Source of the DNA: RYN-230 sp963813975
GTDB lineage: Bacteria > Actinomycetota > Actinomycetes > Streptosporangiales > Streptosporangiaceae
Assembly: GCA_963813975.1 (NCBI GenBank)
Contig: CAWFAP010000007.1
Coordinates: forward strand, 248,001 to 312,000
Length of the DNA stretch: 64,000 nt
Direction: 5' to 3'
The notes below the pieces were generated by a model. That model made no database searches. It saw only the letters and a program-made list of their open reading frames with translations, and was not told the DNA's origin. This document shows positions 16,805-25,698 of this stretch, in pieces. Numbering within the stretch: position 1 is the stretch's first letter; the number at the start of each line of letters is the position of its first letter. The translations under genes were made by a program, and so were the position numbers.

Positions 16805-18232
16805 ATGGGACGTACGCTCGCGCAGAAGATCTGGGATTCGCACGTCGTGCACCGCGCCGACGGTGAGCCCGACCTGCTGTACATCGATCTCCACCTGGTC
16901 CACGAGGTCACCAGCGCGCAGGCCTTCGACGGCCTCCGGCTGGCGGGACGCGGCGTGCGCCGCCCCGACCTGACCGTCGCCACCGAGGACCACAACGTCC
17001 CGACGCTGGGGGTATCCGGCCCGGGACTGCCGCTGGTCGGCCCGGGCAGCCCGGTCACCGACCCGGTCTCCCGGGTCCAGGTCGAGACCCTGCGCAAGAA
17101 CTGTGCCGAGTTCGGCATCCAGCTCTTCCCGATGGGCGACGCCGGGCAGGGCATCGTGCACGTGATCAGCCCGCAGCAGGGGCTGACCCAGCCCGGCATG
17201 ACGATCGTCTGCGGTGACTCGCACACCAGCACCCACGGTGCCCTCGGCGCGCTCGCGTTCGGCATCGGCACCTACGAGGTCGAGCACGTGCTGGCCACCC
17301 AGACCCTGCCGCAGCAGCCCCCGGCCCAGATGGCGGTGAACGTGACCGGCGACCTGCCCTACGGGGTGACGGCCAAGGACCTGATCCTGGCCGTGATCGC
17401 CAAGATCGGCACCGGCGGCGGGGTCGGCCACGTCATCGAGTACCGCGGCGAGGCCCTGCGGAACCTGTCCATGGCCGGGCGGCTGACCGTCTGCAACATG
17501 TCGATCGAGGCGGGTGCCCGGGCCGGGCTGATCGCCCCGGACGACACCACGTTCAGCTACCTGGAGGGCCGCCCGCACGCGCCGCGCGGCGCGGACTGGG
17601 AGGCGGCCCTGGACTACTGGCGGTCGCTGCCGACCGACGCCGACGCCTCGTTCGACCGGGAGGTCACGCTGGACGCGGCCGCCCTCACGCCGTTCGTGAC
17701 CTGGGGCACCAACCCCGGCCAGGCCGCGCCGCTCACGTCGTCGGTGCCCGACCCGGACACGATGGACGACGCGGGGGACCGGGCCACGGCGCTGCGCGCG
17801 CTGACCTACATGGGGCTCACCGCCGGCACGCCGCTCACCGACATCCAGGTGAACACGGTGTTCGTCGGCTCGTGCACGAACGGCCGGCTCGAGGACCTGC
17901 GGGCCGCGGCCGACGTGCTGCGGGGCAAGAAGGTCGCCGACGGGGTGCGGATGCTGGTCGTGCCCGGCTCGATGGACGTCAAGGCGGCGGCCGAGCGGGA
18001 GGGCCTGGACGAGGTCTTCACCGCGGCGGGCGCGCAGTGGCGCTCCGCGGGCTGCTCCATGTGCCTGGGCATGAACCCGGACACGATGGCACCGGGTGAG
18101 CGCAGCGCGTCCACCTCGAACCGCAACTTCGAAGGCCGCCAGGGCAAGGGTTCCCGCACCCACCTGGTGTCCCCGCAGGTGGCCGCGGCCACCGCCGTCA
18201 CCGGGCGCCTCACCGCCCCGGCCAACCTCTGA
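16805..18232 (+). CDS. leuC: 3-isopropylmalate dehydratase large subunit
   Basis: Aconitase-family subunit of 475 aa that isomerises 2- to 3-isopropylmalate in leucine synthesis. The [4Fe-4S] ligands are visible as FVGSCTNGR (one Cys) and SAGCSMCLGMNPD (two Cys), with the substrate region VCGDSHTSTHGALGALAFGIG. The ATG at 16805 gives MGRTLAQKIWD, the standard N-terminus, with AAAGGGG upstream. leuD follows 19 bp later. Confidence 0.97.
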   Translation: MGRTLAQKIWDSHVVHRADGEPDLLYIDLHLVHEVTSAQAFDGLRLAGRGVRRPDLTVATEDHNVPTLGVSGPGLPLVGPGSPVTDPVSRVQVETLRKNCAEFGIQLFPMGDAGQGIVHVISPQQGLTQPGMTIVCGDSHTSTHGALGALAFGIGTYEVEHVLATQTLPQQPPAQMAVNVTGDLPYGVTAKDLILAVIAKIGTGGGVGHVIEYRGEALRNLSMAGRLTVCNMSIEAGARAGLIAPDDTTFSYLEGRPHAPRGADWEAALDYWRSLPTDADASFDREVTLDAAALTPFVTWGTNPGQAAPLTSSVPDPDTMDDAGDRATALRALTYMGLTAGTPLTDIQVNTVFVGSCTNGRLEDLRAAADVLRGKKVADGVRMLVVPGSMDVKAAAEREGLDEVFTAAGAQWRSAGCSMCLGMNPDTMAPGERSASTSNRNFEGRQGKGSRTHLVSPQVAAATAVTGRLTAPANL

Positions 18233-18251
18233 CCGGGAGGGAACACCGACC

Positions 18252-18866
18252 ATGGAGCCATTCACCACGCACACCGGCCGCGCGATCCCGCTGCGCCGGA
18301 GCAACGTCGACACCGACCAGATCATCCCGGCCGAGTACCTGAAGCGGGTCAGCCGCATCGGATTCGCCGACGGCCTGTTCGCCGCCTGGCGGGCGGATCC
18401 CGGATTCATCCTCAACCAGCCCGTCGCGGACGGCGCGACGGTGCTCGTGGCCGGTCCCGATTTCGGGATCGGATCATCCCGCGAGCACGCGGTCTGGGCA
18501 CTGAGCGATTACGGATTCCGGGCCGTCATTTCCGCGCGCTTTGGTGACATCTTCCGCAATAACGCGACAAAAGCCGGACTACTCCCGGTTCCGGTTTCTC
18601 CGCAATTTGCGGAATCATTGCAGGACGCCCTCGAGGTAACCCCGGACACCGAGGTGACCGTGGATCTGGTCGCCCGTGAAGTGCGCGTGGCCGCCCCGGG
18701 CGGCCCCGTGGAACTGAGTGCGCCATTCGATATCGACGACTACACGCGGTGGCGCCTCATGGAGGGACTGGACGATATCTCGCTCACCCTGCGTTATGCA
18801 GATGAGATCACCAGTTTCGAGGAGCACCGGCCGCACTGGCTGCCCACAGCCGACGCGGTGGCCTGA
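18252..18866 (+). CDS. leuD: 3-isopropylmalate dehydratase small subunit
   Basis: Swivel-domain partner of LeuC, 204 aa. It shows RRSNVDTDQIIPAEYLKRV near the N-terminus, the DFGIGSSREHAVWAL motif and a typical C-terminus. GGGAGGGAAC precedes the ATG at 18252. The second half uses noticeably more A/T-ending codons (about 18530-18620) than its neighbours; the protein nevertheless looks intact. Confidence 0.96.
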   Translation: MEPFTTHTGRAIPLRRSNVDTDQIIPAEYLKRVSRIGFADGLFAAWRADPGFILNQPVADGATVLVAGPDFGIGSSREHAVWALSDYGFRAVISARFGDIFRNNATKAGLLPVPVSPQFAESLQDALEVTPDTEVTVDLVAREVRVAAPGGPVELSAPFDIDDYTRWRLMEGLDDISLTLRYADEITSFEEHRPHWLPTADAVA

Positions 18867-19035
18867 AAGCCCCCGCAGGACAGGAAATTCGGGCTTCCAG
18901 AGGCCGACACGCCGGGATTTTACGCTGGGGTGATTGTGCCGGCGCGCTGGATCGCCTAATTTCAAGCAGGTCAGAGGTCGCGGCTACGGCTCCCTGTCCG
19001 CGCGACCTCCCGTGGGGGAACCGCAGGAGTGATTC

Positions 19036-19338
19036 ATGAACAAGCGTGACCTGATCGATGCGATCTCCGGCCGGCTGGGGGACAAGAAGACCGCGACTGA
19101 GGCCGTAAATGCGGTGCTAGACACCATTCAGAGCACGGTGGCCAAGGGCGACAAGGTCGCGATCACCGGGTTCGGTGTCTTTGAAAAGGCCGTCCGCCCG
19201 GCTCGCACCGCCCGTAACCCGGCCACCGGCGCGACCATCAAGGTGGCCAAGTCGTCGGTGCCCAAGTTCCGTGCGGGCGCGGACTTCAAGGCCGTCGTGA
19301 ACGGCGAGAAGAAGGTCGCCGCCGCGAAGAAGCGCTAA
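19036..19338 (+). CDS. hup: HU-type nucleoid protein
   Basis: DNA-binding HU protein of 100 aa beginning MNKRDLIDAISGRLGDKKTA, with GFGVFEKAVRPARTARNP and a short basic C-terminal end. It is the short form (HupA-like) and lacks the long lysine/alanine tail found in mycobacterial HupB or HupS. CAGGAG precedes the ATG. It is followed by a long hairpin (19352-19401). Confidence 0.96.
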   Translation: MNKRDLIDAISGRLGDKKTATEAVNAVLDTIQSTVAKGDKVAITGFGVFEKAVRPARTARNPATGATIKVAKSSVPKFRAGADFKAVVNGEKKVAAAKKR

Positions 19339-19351
19339 TCCGGCGTGAGTT

Positions 19352-19401
19352 CATGATCATGGGATTGGTACCGCTCTGGCGGGACCAATCCCATGATCAT
19401 G
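19352..19401. terminator. 18-bp perfect hairpin, bidirectional terminator
   Basis: CATGATCATGGGATTGGT (19352-19369) is perfectly complementary to 19384-19401. The loop holds a further CCGC/GCGG stem. It lies 13 bp after hup and 60 bp before the end of the convergent ddl gene. There is no T-run. It is notably AT-richer than its surroundings. Confidence 0.75.
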
Positions 19402-19461
19402 TCCGAGGTAGCCCGGGTGGCGTGCGGGTGCCGGGAGCTTCCGGTGCGGGCGCCGCGTCCG

Positions 19462-20637
19462 CTACCGCAGCCCCGGCGGCTTACTGAGCGCCGTGGTGAT
19501 CAGACGATCAATAAGTTCCCGCAACGAGAACCCGCTCGCCGCCCACATTTTGGGAAAGTACGAGGCGGCGGTCATCCCGGGCATCGTGTTGATCTCGTTG
19601 AGCAGGATCTCGCCGTCCGGCGTATAGAAGAAGTCCACCCGGGCCAGCCCCTCGCCGGATACCGCCTCGAACGCGGCGGCGGCCAGGCGCCGCACCTCCT
19701 CCAGGTGCTCGGCGGGGATCGGGGCCGGGATCGCCATCCCGTTCGCGTCGTCCAGGTACTTCGCCTCGAAATCGAAGAACGCCTCGCCGCCGTCCACCAT
19801 CAGCTGCCCGGGCATGCTGGTGTCCGGGGGCGCGCCGTCCAGCCCTTCCAGCACGGCGCACTCGATCTCCCGGCCGGTGATGGCCTGCTCCACCAGGATC
19901 TTGCGGTCGTAGCGCCGCGCGGTCTCGATCGCCCGGTTCAGCCCGGCCGGGTCATCCGCCCGGGACGTGCCGATGCTGGAGCCGCCCCGGGCCGGCTTGA
20001 CGAACACCGGCCAGCCCAGCTCGCCGATCGCGTCCAGCACCCGCTTGCGCTCCGTCTCGGCGGCCGGGCGCGTGGCCACCGCGGCGGACCCGCCGTCCCC
20101 CTCGGGCCAGTCCCGGTCGCGGACCACGACGAACGGGCCCACCGGCAGCCCCTTCGCCCTGAAGATCAGCTTCATGTATTCCTTGTCCATGCTGACCGCG
20201 CTGGCCAGCACGCCCGCGCCGACGTAGCGCAGGCCCGCCATCTCCAGCAGGCCCTGCATGGTGCCGTCCTCACCGAACGGGCCGTGCAGCATGGGCAGGA
20301 CCACGTCCACCTCGCCCAGCTCGCGGGGGATGGCCCCGGGCTCGGCGGTGGTCAGCGCGCCGGGTTGCTGATGGGGGCCGCCGGCGGTCCACGGCAGCAC
20401 CTGCCCCCCGGCGACCGCCTCGACCGAGGGAAGCTGCCCGCCGGTGATGGCCAGCCGGCCGGGCTCGTCCGCGGTCAGTACCCATCGGCCGTCGGGCAGG
20501 ATGCCGATCGGCACGACGTCGTAGCGGTTCCGGTCGATGCAGGCCAGCACCGTCCCGCCGCTCGCGCACGAGATCGCGTGCTCCGGGCCCCGGCCGCCGA
20601 ACACGACCGCGACGCGGATCTTGCGTTCCTGGTTCAC
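19462..20637 (-). CDS. ddl: D-alanine--D-alanine ligase
   Basis: ATP-grasp ligase of 391 aa that makes D-Ala-D-Ala for peptidoglycan. It starts with RVAVVFGGRGPEHAISCAS; it also has LHGPFGEDGTMQGLLEM, the ATP-grasp lysine loop VFVKPARGGSSIG and the metal site LLNEINTMPGMT. A short acidic/alanine insert (about 182-196) lengthens a loop. It is the last gene of the plsC-gpsA-trans-sulfuration-ddl run on the minus strand, after a 107-bp gap containing short repeats. Confidence 0.96.
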   Translation of the reverse strand: MNQERKIRVAVVFGGRGPEHAISCASGGTVLACIDRNRYDVVPIGILPDGRWVLTADEPGRLAITGGQLPSVEAVAGGQVLPWTAGGPHQQPGALTTAEPGAIPRELGEVDVVLPMLHGPFGEDGTMQGLLEMAGLRYVGAGVLASAVSMDKEYMKLIFRAKGLPVGPFVVVRDRDWPEGDGGSAAVATRPAAETERKRVLDAIGELGWPVFVKPARGGSSIGTSRADDPAGLNRAIETARRYDRKILVEQAITGREIECAVLEGLDGAPPDTSMPGQLMVDGGEAFFDFEAKYLDDANGMAIPAPIPAEHLEEVRRLAAAAFEAVSGEGLARVDFFYTPDGEILLNEINTMPGMTAASYFPKMWAASGFSLRELIDRLITTALSKPPGLR

Positions 20638-20680
20638 GCCCGCTCCTCTCTGCTGCCCTGCCCTGTGATCCCGCCCAGGC

Positions 20681-20760
20681 CCGTGGTCCCGCCAGGCCTC
20701 GTGGTCCCAGTCAGCCCCGTGGTTCAGTCAGCCCCGTGGTTCAGTCAGCTCCGTGGTCCC
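20681..20760. repeat. 17-nt tandem repeat between ddl and the trans-sulfuration gene
   Basis: Three near-identical units of CAGTCAGCCCCGTGGTT, with degenerate relatives (CTCGTGGTCC) just upstream. The last unit overlaps the stop codon of the trans-sulfuration gene. Confidence 0.7.
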
Positions 20761-22040
20761 ATGAGCCTGCCCGGACCATCCTGCCCCCCCGCGGTCCCGT
20801 GGGGGGCCCCGTTTCCCCGTCCGGCTAGCGCGTCGAGGGCCTGATGCACGTCCGCGATCAGGTCCTCGCTGTCTTCCAGGCCGATCGAGAACCGTACCGC
20901 CCCGGGATCCATCCCGGCGGCGGCCAGGGCGGCGTCATCGAATTGCCGATGCGTGGTGGACGCCACGTGGCTGACCACGGTGTGCGTGCCTCCCAGCGAC
21001 GTGGCGACCTGGCCGACCCGCAGCCGGTCCGCGAGTTCGTACCCGGCCTGCCGGCCGCCATGCGGGGTCACCGTGACGATCGCGCCGAACCGGGTGCCGT
21101 CCGGCCCCGCGTCGAACAGCCGGATCGCGGTCTGGTGCCCTGGATGACCGGGCAGGCCCGGGTAGTCCACGCCGCGGACCGCGGGGTGCCGGGCCACCGC
21201 GGCCGCGAACAGCATCGCGGTGGAGCACTGGCGGCGCACCCGCAGGGGCAGCGTCTCCAGCCCGCGGCGGAGCAGGAACGCCTCGTCGGGGGCCAGGGCG
21301 CCGCCGGTGTCGATCCGCACCGCGCGGATCTGGCTGATCAGGCCGGGCGCCCCGGACACCACCCCGCCGGTGGTGTCCGAGTGGCCGCCGAGGTACTTGG
21401 TCGCCGAATGCAGCACCAGGTCGGCGCCGTGTTCCAGGGGCCGGCAGACCACCGGGGGCGCCAGGGTGGAGTCCACCACCAGCAGCGCTCCCTGGCGGTG
21501 TGCGATCTCAGCCAGGGCGGGCAGGTCGGCCACGGCGGTCGTCGGGTTGGCCACCGTCTCCGCGTACACGATCCTGGTCTCCGGCCGCAGCGCCGCGCGC
21601 ACCTGATCCAGGTCGGTCACGTCCACGAAATCGGTCTGCACCCCGAACCGGGCGGCCACGTGCCGCAGGAACCCGTAGGTCCCCCCGTACACCGCGGCCG
21701 GCGCGATCACGTGCGCGCCGGCCGCGGTGAAGGTCCAGAACACCGTGCTGATCGCGGCCATCCCGGACGCGAAGCCCTGGGCCGCGGTCGGCCCGGGCAG
21801 GCGCTCGCCCTCCAGGGCGGCGACCGCGATGGCGAACGCGTCCGCGGTGGGGTTGTCGATCCGGCTGTAGCTGTACCCCGCGGTCTCGCCGTTCAGCAGC
21901 GCCGCGTACTCGGCGCTGGAGGAGAACGCGAAGGCCGCGGTCCGGTAGACCGGCGTGCCGAGCGGCTGCTGCGCCGGGACCGGCGCGGACGGCAGGTGCA
22001 CCGCGCGGGTGTTCTCGCCGGGCGGCTGGTCAGACGCCAT
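20745..22040 (-). CDS. Cys/Met metabolism PLP-dependent trans-sulfuration enzyme
   Basis: Cystathionine gamma-synthase-type fold, 431 aa. It shows the substrate tyrosine region YSYSRIDNPTADAFA, the cofactor region GFASGMAAIST and the Schiff-base lysine in LVLHSATKYLGGHSDTTGG. Which reaction it catalyses (cystathionine gamma-synthase, gamma-lyase or O-acyl-homoserine sulfhydrylase) cannot be told from sequence. The ATG at 22040 lies within the last 11 nt of gpsA, so the two are coupled. The C-terminus has a glycine-rich tail of about 20 residues. Confidence 0.88.
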   Translation of the reverse strand: MASDQPPGENTRAVHLPSAPVPAQQPLGTPVYRTAAFAFSSSAEYAALLNGETAGYSYSRIDNPTADAFAIAVAALEGERLPGPTAAQGFASGMAAISTVFWTFTAAGAHVIAPAAVYGGTYGFLRHVAARFGVQTDFVDVTDLDQVRAALRPETRIVYAETVANPTTAVADLPALAEIAHRQGALLVVDSTLAPPVVCRPLEHGADLVLHSATKYLGGHSDTTGGVVSGAPGLISQIRAVRIDTGGALAPDEAFLLRRGLETLPLRVRRQCSTAMLFAAAVARHPAVRGVDYPGLPGHPGHQTAIRLFDAGPDGTRFGAIVTVTPHGGRQAGYELADRLRVGQVATSLGGTHTVVSHVASTTHRQFDDAALAAAGMDPGAVRFSIGLEDSEDLIADVHQALDALAGRGNGAPHGTAGGQDGPGRLMGPRS

Positions 22041-23034
22041 AACGCTCCGGTTTGGCCGAGCGCGAGGTGAGCAGCATCGCGGCCTGCTCCAGGGTGACCC
22101 GGCCGTGCATCACGCCCACCACCACCTCGGTGATGGGCATCTCCACCGCCCGGCTGCGGGCCAGTTCCAGGATCGGCTCGGCCGACTTGGCGCCCTCCGC
22201 GACCTGGGTGGTGACCGCGGCCACGTCGGCCACCGCCATGCCCCGGCCCAGCATCTCGCCGAACGTCCGGTTGCGCGACAGCGGGGAACTGCAGGTGGCG
22301 ACCAGGTCCCCGAGCCCGGCCAGGCCGGCGAACGTGTGCTGGTCGGCGCCGAGCGCCGCGCCGAGGCGGGTGATCTCGGCCAGCCCGCGGGTGATCAGGG
22401 TGGCCCGGGTGTTGTCGCCGCAGCCCATGCCGACCGCGATCCCGACCCCGAGCGCGATCACGTTCTTGACCGCGCCGCCCAGCTCGCAGCCGGTCACGTC
22501 CGGGTTGGTGTACGGCCGGAAGTACGCGGTGTGGCAGTCCTGCTGGAGCCGCTTGGACAGCGTGTCGTCCGCGCAGGCGACGACGGTCGCGGCGTGCTGG
22601 CGCTCGGCTATCTCGCGGGCCAGGTTCGGCCCGCTGATGACCGCGATCCGGTCCGGGCCGGCCCCGGTGACGTCCGCGATCACCTGGCTCATCCGCTCAT
22701 GCGTGCCGTGCTCGATCCCCTTCATCAGGCTGACGAAGGCCACGCCCGGGGGAAACAGATCCCGCCAGGCACCCAGATGGTGGCGCAAGGTCTGCGCGGG
22801 CACGGCCAGCACGACCAGATCCGCCCGGTCGAGCACGCGGGCCGCGTCGGCGCTGGCGGCCAGCTCCGCCGGCAGCCTGATGCCCGGGAGATAGTCCGGG
22901 TTCTCGTGCCGCGAGTTGATGGTCGCGACCAGGTCGGGCCGGCGGCCCCAGAGCGTGACCGGGGTGCCCGCGTCGCACAGCACCTGGGCGAACGTGGTGC
23001 CCCACATGCCGGCGCCCATGACCGCGGCCCTCAC
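22030..23034 (-). CDS. gpsA: Glycerol-3-phosphate dehydrogenase [NAD(P)+]
   Basis: Reduces dihydroxyacetone phosphate to sn-glycerol-3-phosphate for phospholipid synthesis; 334 aa. The nucleotide fold AAVMGAGMWGTTFAQVL is at residues 3-19, then LVVLAVPAQ, MKGIE and the catalytic lysine in CELGGAVKNVIALGVG. The GTG start overlaps the plsC stop by 4 nt, consistent with coupling of backbone supply and acylation. Confidence 0.96.
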   Translation of the reverse strand: MRAAVMGAGMWGTTFAQVLCDAGTPVTLWGRRPDLVATINSRHENPDYLPGIRLPAELAASADAARVLDRADLVVLAVPAQTLRHHLGAWRDLFPPGVAFVSLMKGIEHGTHERMSQVIADVTGAGPDRIAVISGPNLAREIAERQHAATVVACADDTLSKRLQQDCHTAYFRPYTNPDVTGCELGGAVKNVIALGVGIAVGMGCGDNTRATLITRGLAEITRLGAALGADQHTFAGLAGLGDLVATCSSPLSRNRTFGEMLGRGMAVADVAAVTTQVAEGAKSAEPILELARSRAVEMPITEVVVGVMHGRVTLEQAAMLLTSRSAKPERYGV

Positions 23035-23852
23035 GTCGGCGTCGCCTCGCGGGGGTCATCGCCAGGTGCCGGCGGCGTGGCCGGACCCTGCCCTGCGGGC
23101 GTGGCCTGTTCCCGGGCCGCCTCGCGCGCGGCGCGGCGGGCCACGGCCGGGTGGTACGGGGCGGCGGGCGGCTGCCCGCCGCGGAGCTCGGCCAGCAGGT
23201 CCGCGATGTCGCCCATGATGGCGTTCGTGGCCCCGCGCAGGACGTCCCGGGTCAGGGGCTTCCCCTCATACTCGCTCAGGTTCACGGGCGGGCCGGCCAG
23301 CATCCGGACCAGCTTGCGCGGCACCGCGTGCGGCGTGACCTCGCCGTAGGGGAGGATGTCCTGCGCGCCCCACTGGGCGACCGGGATCACCGGGACCCCG
23401 GTGGCCAGGGCCAGCCGGGCCACTCCGGTCTTGGCCACCATCGGCCACTGGTCCGGGTCCCGGGTGGCCGTGCCCTCCGGGTAGATGATCACGCACTCGC
23501 CATCGGTCAGGGCCTGCTCGGCGACCCTCAGCACGTTCGCGGCGTCGGCTTCCCCGCGGCGTACCGGCAGCTGGCCGAGGACCCGCAGGAACGGCCCGAT
23601 CAGCTTCACGTCGAACGCCGACGACTTGATCATGAACGCCGGGTAGCGCCCGGCCTCGTGCACGAACAGCGACATCGCGGGCCAGTCCGCGTATGACAGG
23701 TGGTTGGACGCGACCAGCATGCCGCCCTCGCGCGGGAAATGCTGGTAGCCCTCCCAGTCCCGCTTCATCACCGACTTGATCAGCGGGGGGAGCACGACCT
23801 TGGTGCCGTTCCGCCACGCCTGGGAGTAACGCCGGCCCTGCCGCCTGCTCAT
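23031..23852 (-). CDS. plsC: 1-acyl-sn-glycerol-3-phosphate acyltransferase family protein
   Basis: Membrane-associated acyltransferase of about 273 aa. Motif I appears as NHLSYAD (a variant of NHxxxxD), motif III as IIYPEGTATRD and motif IV as VPVIPVAQWG. The C-terminal 45 residues are an alanine- and proline-rich tail. The ATG at 23852 has GGTGG five bases upstream; a GTG at 23861 is an alternative. It is the first gene of the plsC-gpsA operon and divergent from cofC. It is likely involved in phosphatidic acid synthesis. Confidence 0.9.
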   Translation of the reverse strand: MSRRQGRRYSQAWRNGTKVVLPPLIKSVMKRDWEGYQHFPREGGMLVASNHLSYADWPAMSLFVHEAGRYPAFMIKSSAFDVKLIGPFLRVLGQLPVRRGEADAANVLRVAEQALTDGECVIIYPEGTATRDPDQWPMVAKTGVARLALATGVPVIPVAQWGAQDILPYGEVTPHAVPRKLVRMLAGPPVNLSEYEGKPLTRDVLRGATNAIMGDIADLLAELRGGQPPAAPYHPAVARRAAREAAREQATPAGQGPATPPAPGDDPREATPT

Positions 23853-24033
23853 CGTCGCCACCCGCTCATCGGTCCGGCCCGCTCATCGGGAATCTCCCGC
23901 CCTTATCAGGCTGCTCGTCATCGCAATCAGTCTTCCGTTCCGCCCAGTGCCCTGTCGAGGCAAGCCACCGGAGCCAGCACGGCCCGGGCAAGCGCGGCCC
24001 GGACGCCTGATCACGCACCCGGCTGAGCACAGT

Positions 24034-24684
24034 ATGGTCGCCGGTGTGACCGAGATGCCGCTTACCTGGTCGGTGGTGATCCCCGTCAAGGTACTTGCCC
24101 TCGCCAAATCGCGGCTGGCCGGCCTGGTCGGCCCGGCCCGGTCGGAACTGGCGCTGGCCATGGCGGCGGACACGGTCCGGGCGGCCGCGGCCTGTCCCGC
24201 GGTGGCCGCGGTCGTCGTGGTGACGGACGACCCGGCCGCGGCCAGCACCCTGGGCGCCCTCGGCGCGCAGGTGGTGGCCGACGAGCCGGACGCCGGGCTC
24301 AACCCGGCCCTCGCGCACGGCGCGGCCGTGGCCGCCGCCGCCCGGCCGGACTGCGGCACGGCGGCGCTGGCCGCTGACCTGCCCGCGCTGCGGCCCGCGG
24401 AACTCGGCCGGGGGCTCCGGGCGGCGGCGCAGTGGCCGGAGGCGTTCGTCTCCGACGCGGAGGGCAGTGGCACCACGCTGTACGCGGCCCGGCCCGGGGC
24501 CGCGTTCCAGCCGCGTTTCGGTCCGGGTTCGGCGGCGCGCTACCGCAAGGGCGGGGCCGCCGAGATCGTGCTGGCCGATGTGCCTAGCCTCCGCTCCGAC
24601 GTGGACACCCCGACCGACCTGCAGAATGCGCTCAGCCTCGGGGTGGGCCCGCGCACCGCGGAACTGGCCGCGCAGATCCGCTGA
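24034..24684 (+). CDS. cofC: 2-phospho-L-lactate (phosphoenolpyruvate) guanylyltransferase
   Basis: CofC/FbiD nucleotidyltransferase of about 216 aa. It activates phosphoenolpyruvate or 2-phospholactate with GTP in the synthesis of coenzyme F420. The signature is WSVVIPVKVLALAKSRL, VVVVTDD, ALAADLPALRPAEL, and near the end SLRSDVDTPTDLQNAL. Start candidates are ATG 24034, GTG 24046 and ATG 24055; none has a clear Shine-Dalgarno. In mycobacteria the homologue (fbiD) also sits beside gpsA and ddl, which supports the call and implies that this organism makes F420. Confidence 0.93.
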   Translation: MVAGVTEMPLTWSVVIPVKVLALAKSRLAGLVGPARSELALAMAADTVRAAAACPAVAAVVVVTDDPAAASTLGALGAQVVADEPDAGLNPALAHGAAVAAAARPDCGTAALAADLPALRPAELGRGLRAAAQWPEAFVSDAEGSGTTLYAARPGAAFQPRFGPGSAARYRKGGAAEIVLADVPSLRSDVDTPTDLQNALSLGVGPRTAELAAQIR

Positions 24685-24706
24685 GACCGGGGTTCCGGGT
24701 CCGGGT

Positions 24707-24871
24707 CTACCGGGTCACGCGCCGCCGGCGGCCCAGCCGCACGCCGACCAGGACGAGGTCCACGAGGATGACCACGATGCCGATGATCAGCAGGTAGAAC
24801 AGGCCCTTCACGACCACGCCGACTATGCCCAGGGCGATGGCCGCGATGACCAGCAGCAAGAACAGCACCAT
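24707..24871 (-). CDS. Small hydrophobic membrane protein
   Basis: An ORF of 54 aa beginning MVLFLLLVIAAIALGIVG, with two hydrophobic stretches (about 1-20 and 24-43) and a basic tail ending RLGRRRRVTR. CGGAG is well placed before the ATG. It follows the PRC-barrel gene by 22 bp on the same strand. Small proteins of this type are common next to stress-response genes in actinobacteria. Function is unknown. Confidence 0.7.
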   Translation of the reverse strand: MVLFLLLVIAAIALGIVGVVVKGLFYLLIIGIVVILVDLVLVGVRLGRRRRVTR

Positions 24872-24893
24872 CTGATAACTCCGATCTCGCTGG

Positions 24894-25250
24894 TCAGCGG
24901 CGGGCCAGGCGGCGCTCGCCGCTCACCCCGGGCTGGTATTCGAGGTTGTAGTGCTTGAAGACCGCTTCCTCGTCCTCGGCTGGCAGTTCCCCGTCGGGGT
25001 CGATGGACGGCGCGCCCTTCACCTGGCTGCGCGAGTGGTTGACCTTGAGGTAGCCCGGACCGACGGTGGACGCGTCGAGGGGCACGAACACCAGTCGGCG
25101 CCGAGTCGGCAGGCCGACCGTGATCGTGGCGAACGCGGGCTGGTCGGTGCCGGTGTCCACGTACACGGACTCGAGCGTGCCGATCTTGTGGCCAGCGTCG
25201 TCCACCACGCTATGGCCGCGCCATTCCCGGATATCGGCCGCCTCGAACAT
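24894..25250 (-). CDS. PRC-barrel domain protein
   Basis: Protein of 118 aa with a PRC-barrel (residues about 5-80: IREWRGHSVVDDAGHKIGTLE, then ATITVGLPTRRRLVFVPLD). The family occurs in RNA-processing and stress-associated proteins. The C-terminal part ends in a charged tail. It probably forms an operon with the small membrane protein downstream. The role is not deducible. Confidence 0.85.
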   Translation of the reverse strand: MFEAADIREWRGHSVVDDAGHKIGTLESVYVDTGTDQPAFATITVGLPTRRRLVFVPLDASTVGPGYLKVNHSRSQVKGAPSIDPDGELPAEDEEAVFKHYNLEYQPGVSGERRLARR

Positions 25251-25381
25251 CCTGATCCTCCAGTCCTCGCTGCACCCCCTGTACCCCGCGTCTCCCTGGT
25301 CATCCGGGGGATATCGCGTGGATTGCGCGGGCAGGCGCCACCGGGGGGTCAGGTCCTGAGCGGAGCGGCCAGAGGCGGAGG

Positions 25382-25615
25382 CTAGATGTGCACGATGGGG
25401 CAGGTCAGGGTCCTGGTGATGCCGGACACGCCCTGGATCTGGGCGACCACGAGCTTCCCGAGGTCGTCGACGTTCTCCGCTTCGGCCCGGACGATCACGT
25501 CGTAGGGCCCGGTGACGTCCTCGGCCAGGGTCACCCCCTTGATGTCGCCAATGCGGCGCGCGACCTCGGCGGCCTTTCCCACCTCGGTCTGCACGAGGAT
25601 GTATGCCTGGACCAT
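25382..25615 (-). CDS. Lrp/AsnC ligand-binding (RAM) domain protein
   Basis: Stand-alone 77-aa RAM domain (MVQAYILVQTEVGKAAEVAR at the N-terminus, DVTGPYDVIVRAEAENVDDLG in the middle) with no DNA-binding helix-turn-helix. Such single-domain proteins form oligomeric rings that bind amino acids. GGGGAGGACGC precedes the ATG at 25615. It is divergent from thiL. Confidence 0.9.
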   Translation of the reverse strand: MVQAYILVQTEVGKAAEVARRIGDIKGVTLAEDVTGPYDVIVRAEAENVDDLGKLVVAQIQGVSGITRTLTCPIVHI

Positions 25616-25687
25616 GCGTCCTCCCCGGGGGGCCTCATTGCCTTCGGCCGGAAGGGCCACGCTACCCTAAATCCACGGACGGCCGCC

Positions 25688-25693
25688 GGGAGG
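25688..25693 (+). promoter_or_regulatory. Shine-Dalgarno of thiL
   Basis: GGGAGG, five bases before ATC at 25699, which is exactly where homologous ThiL proteins begin. No ATG/GTG/TTG exists in frame near it. Confidence 0.5.
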
Positions 25694-25698
25694 GCCCC

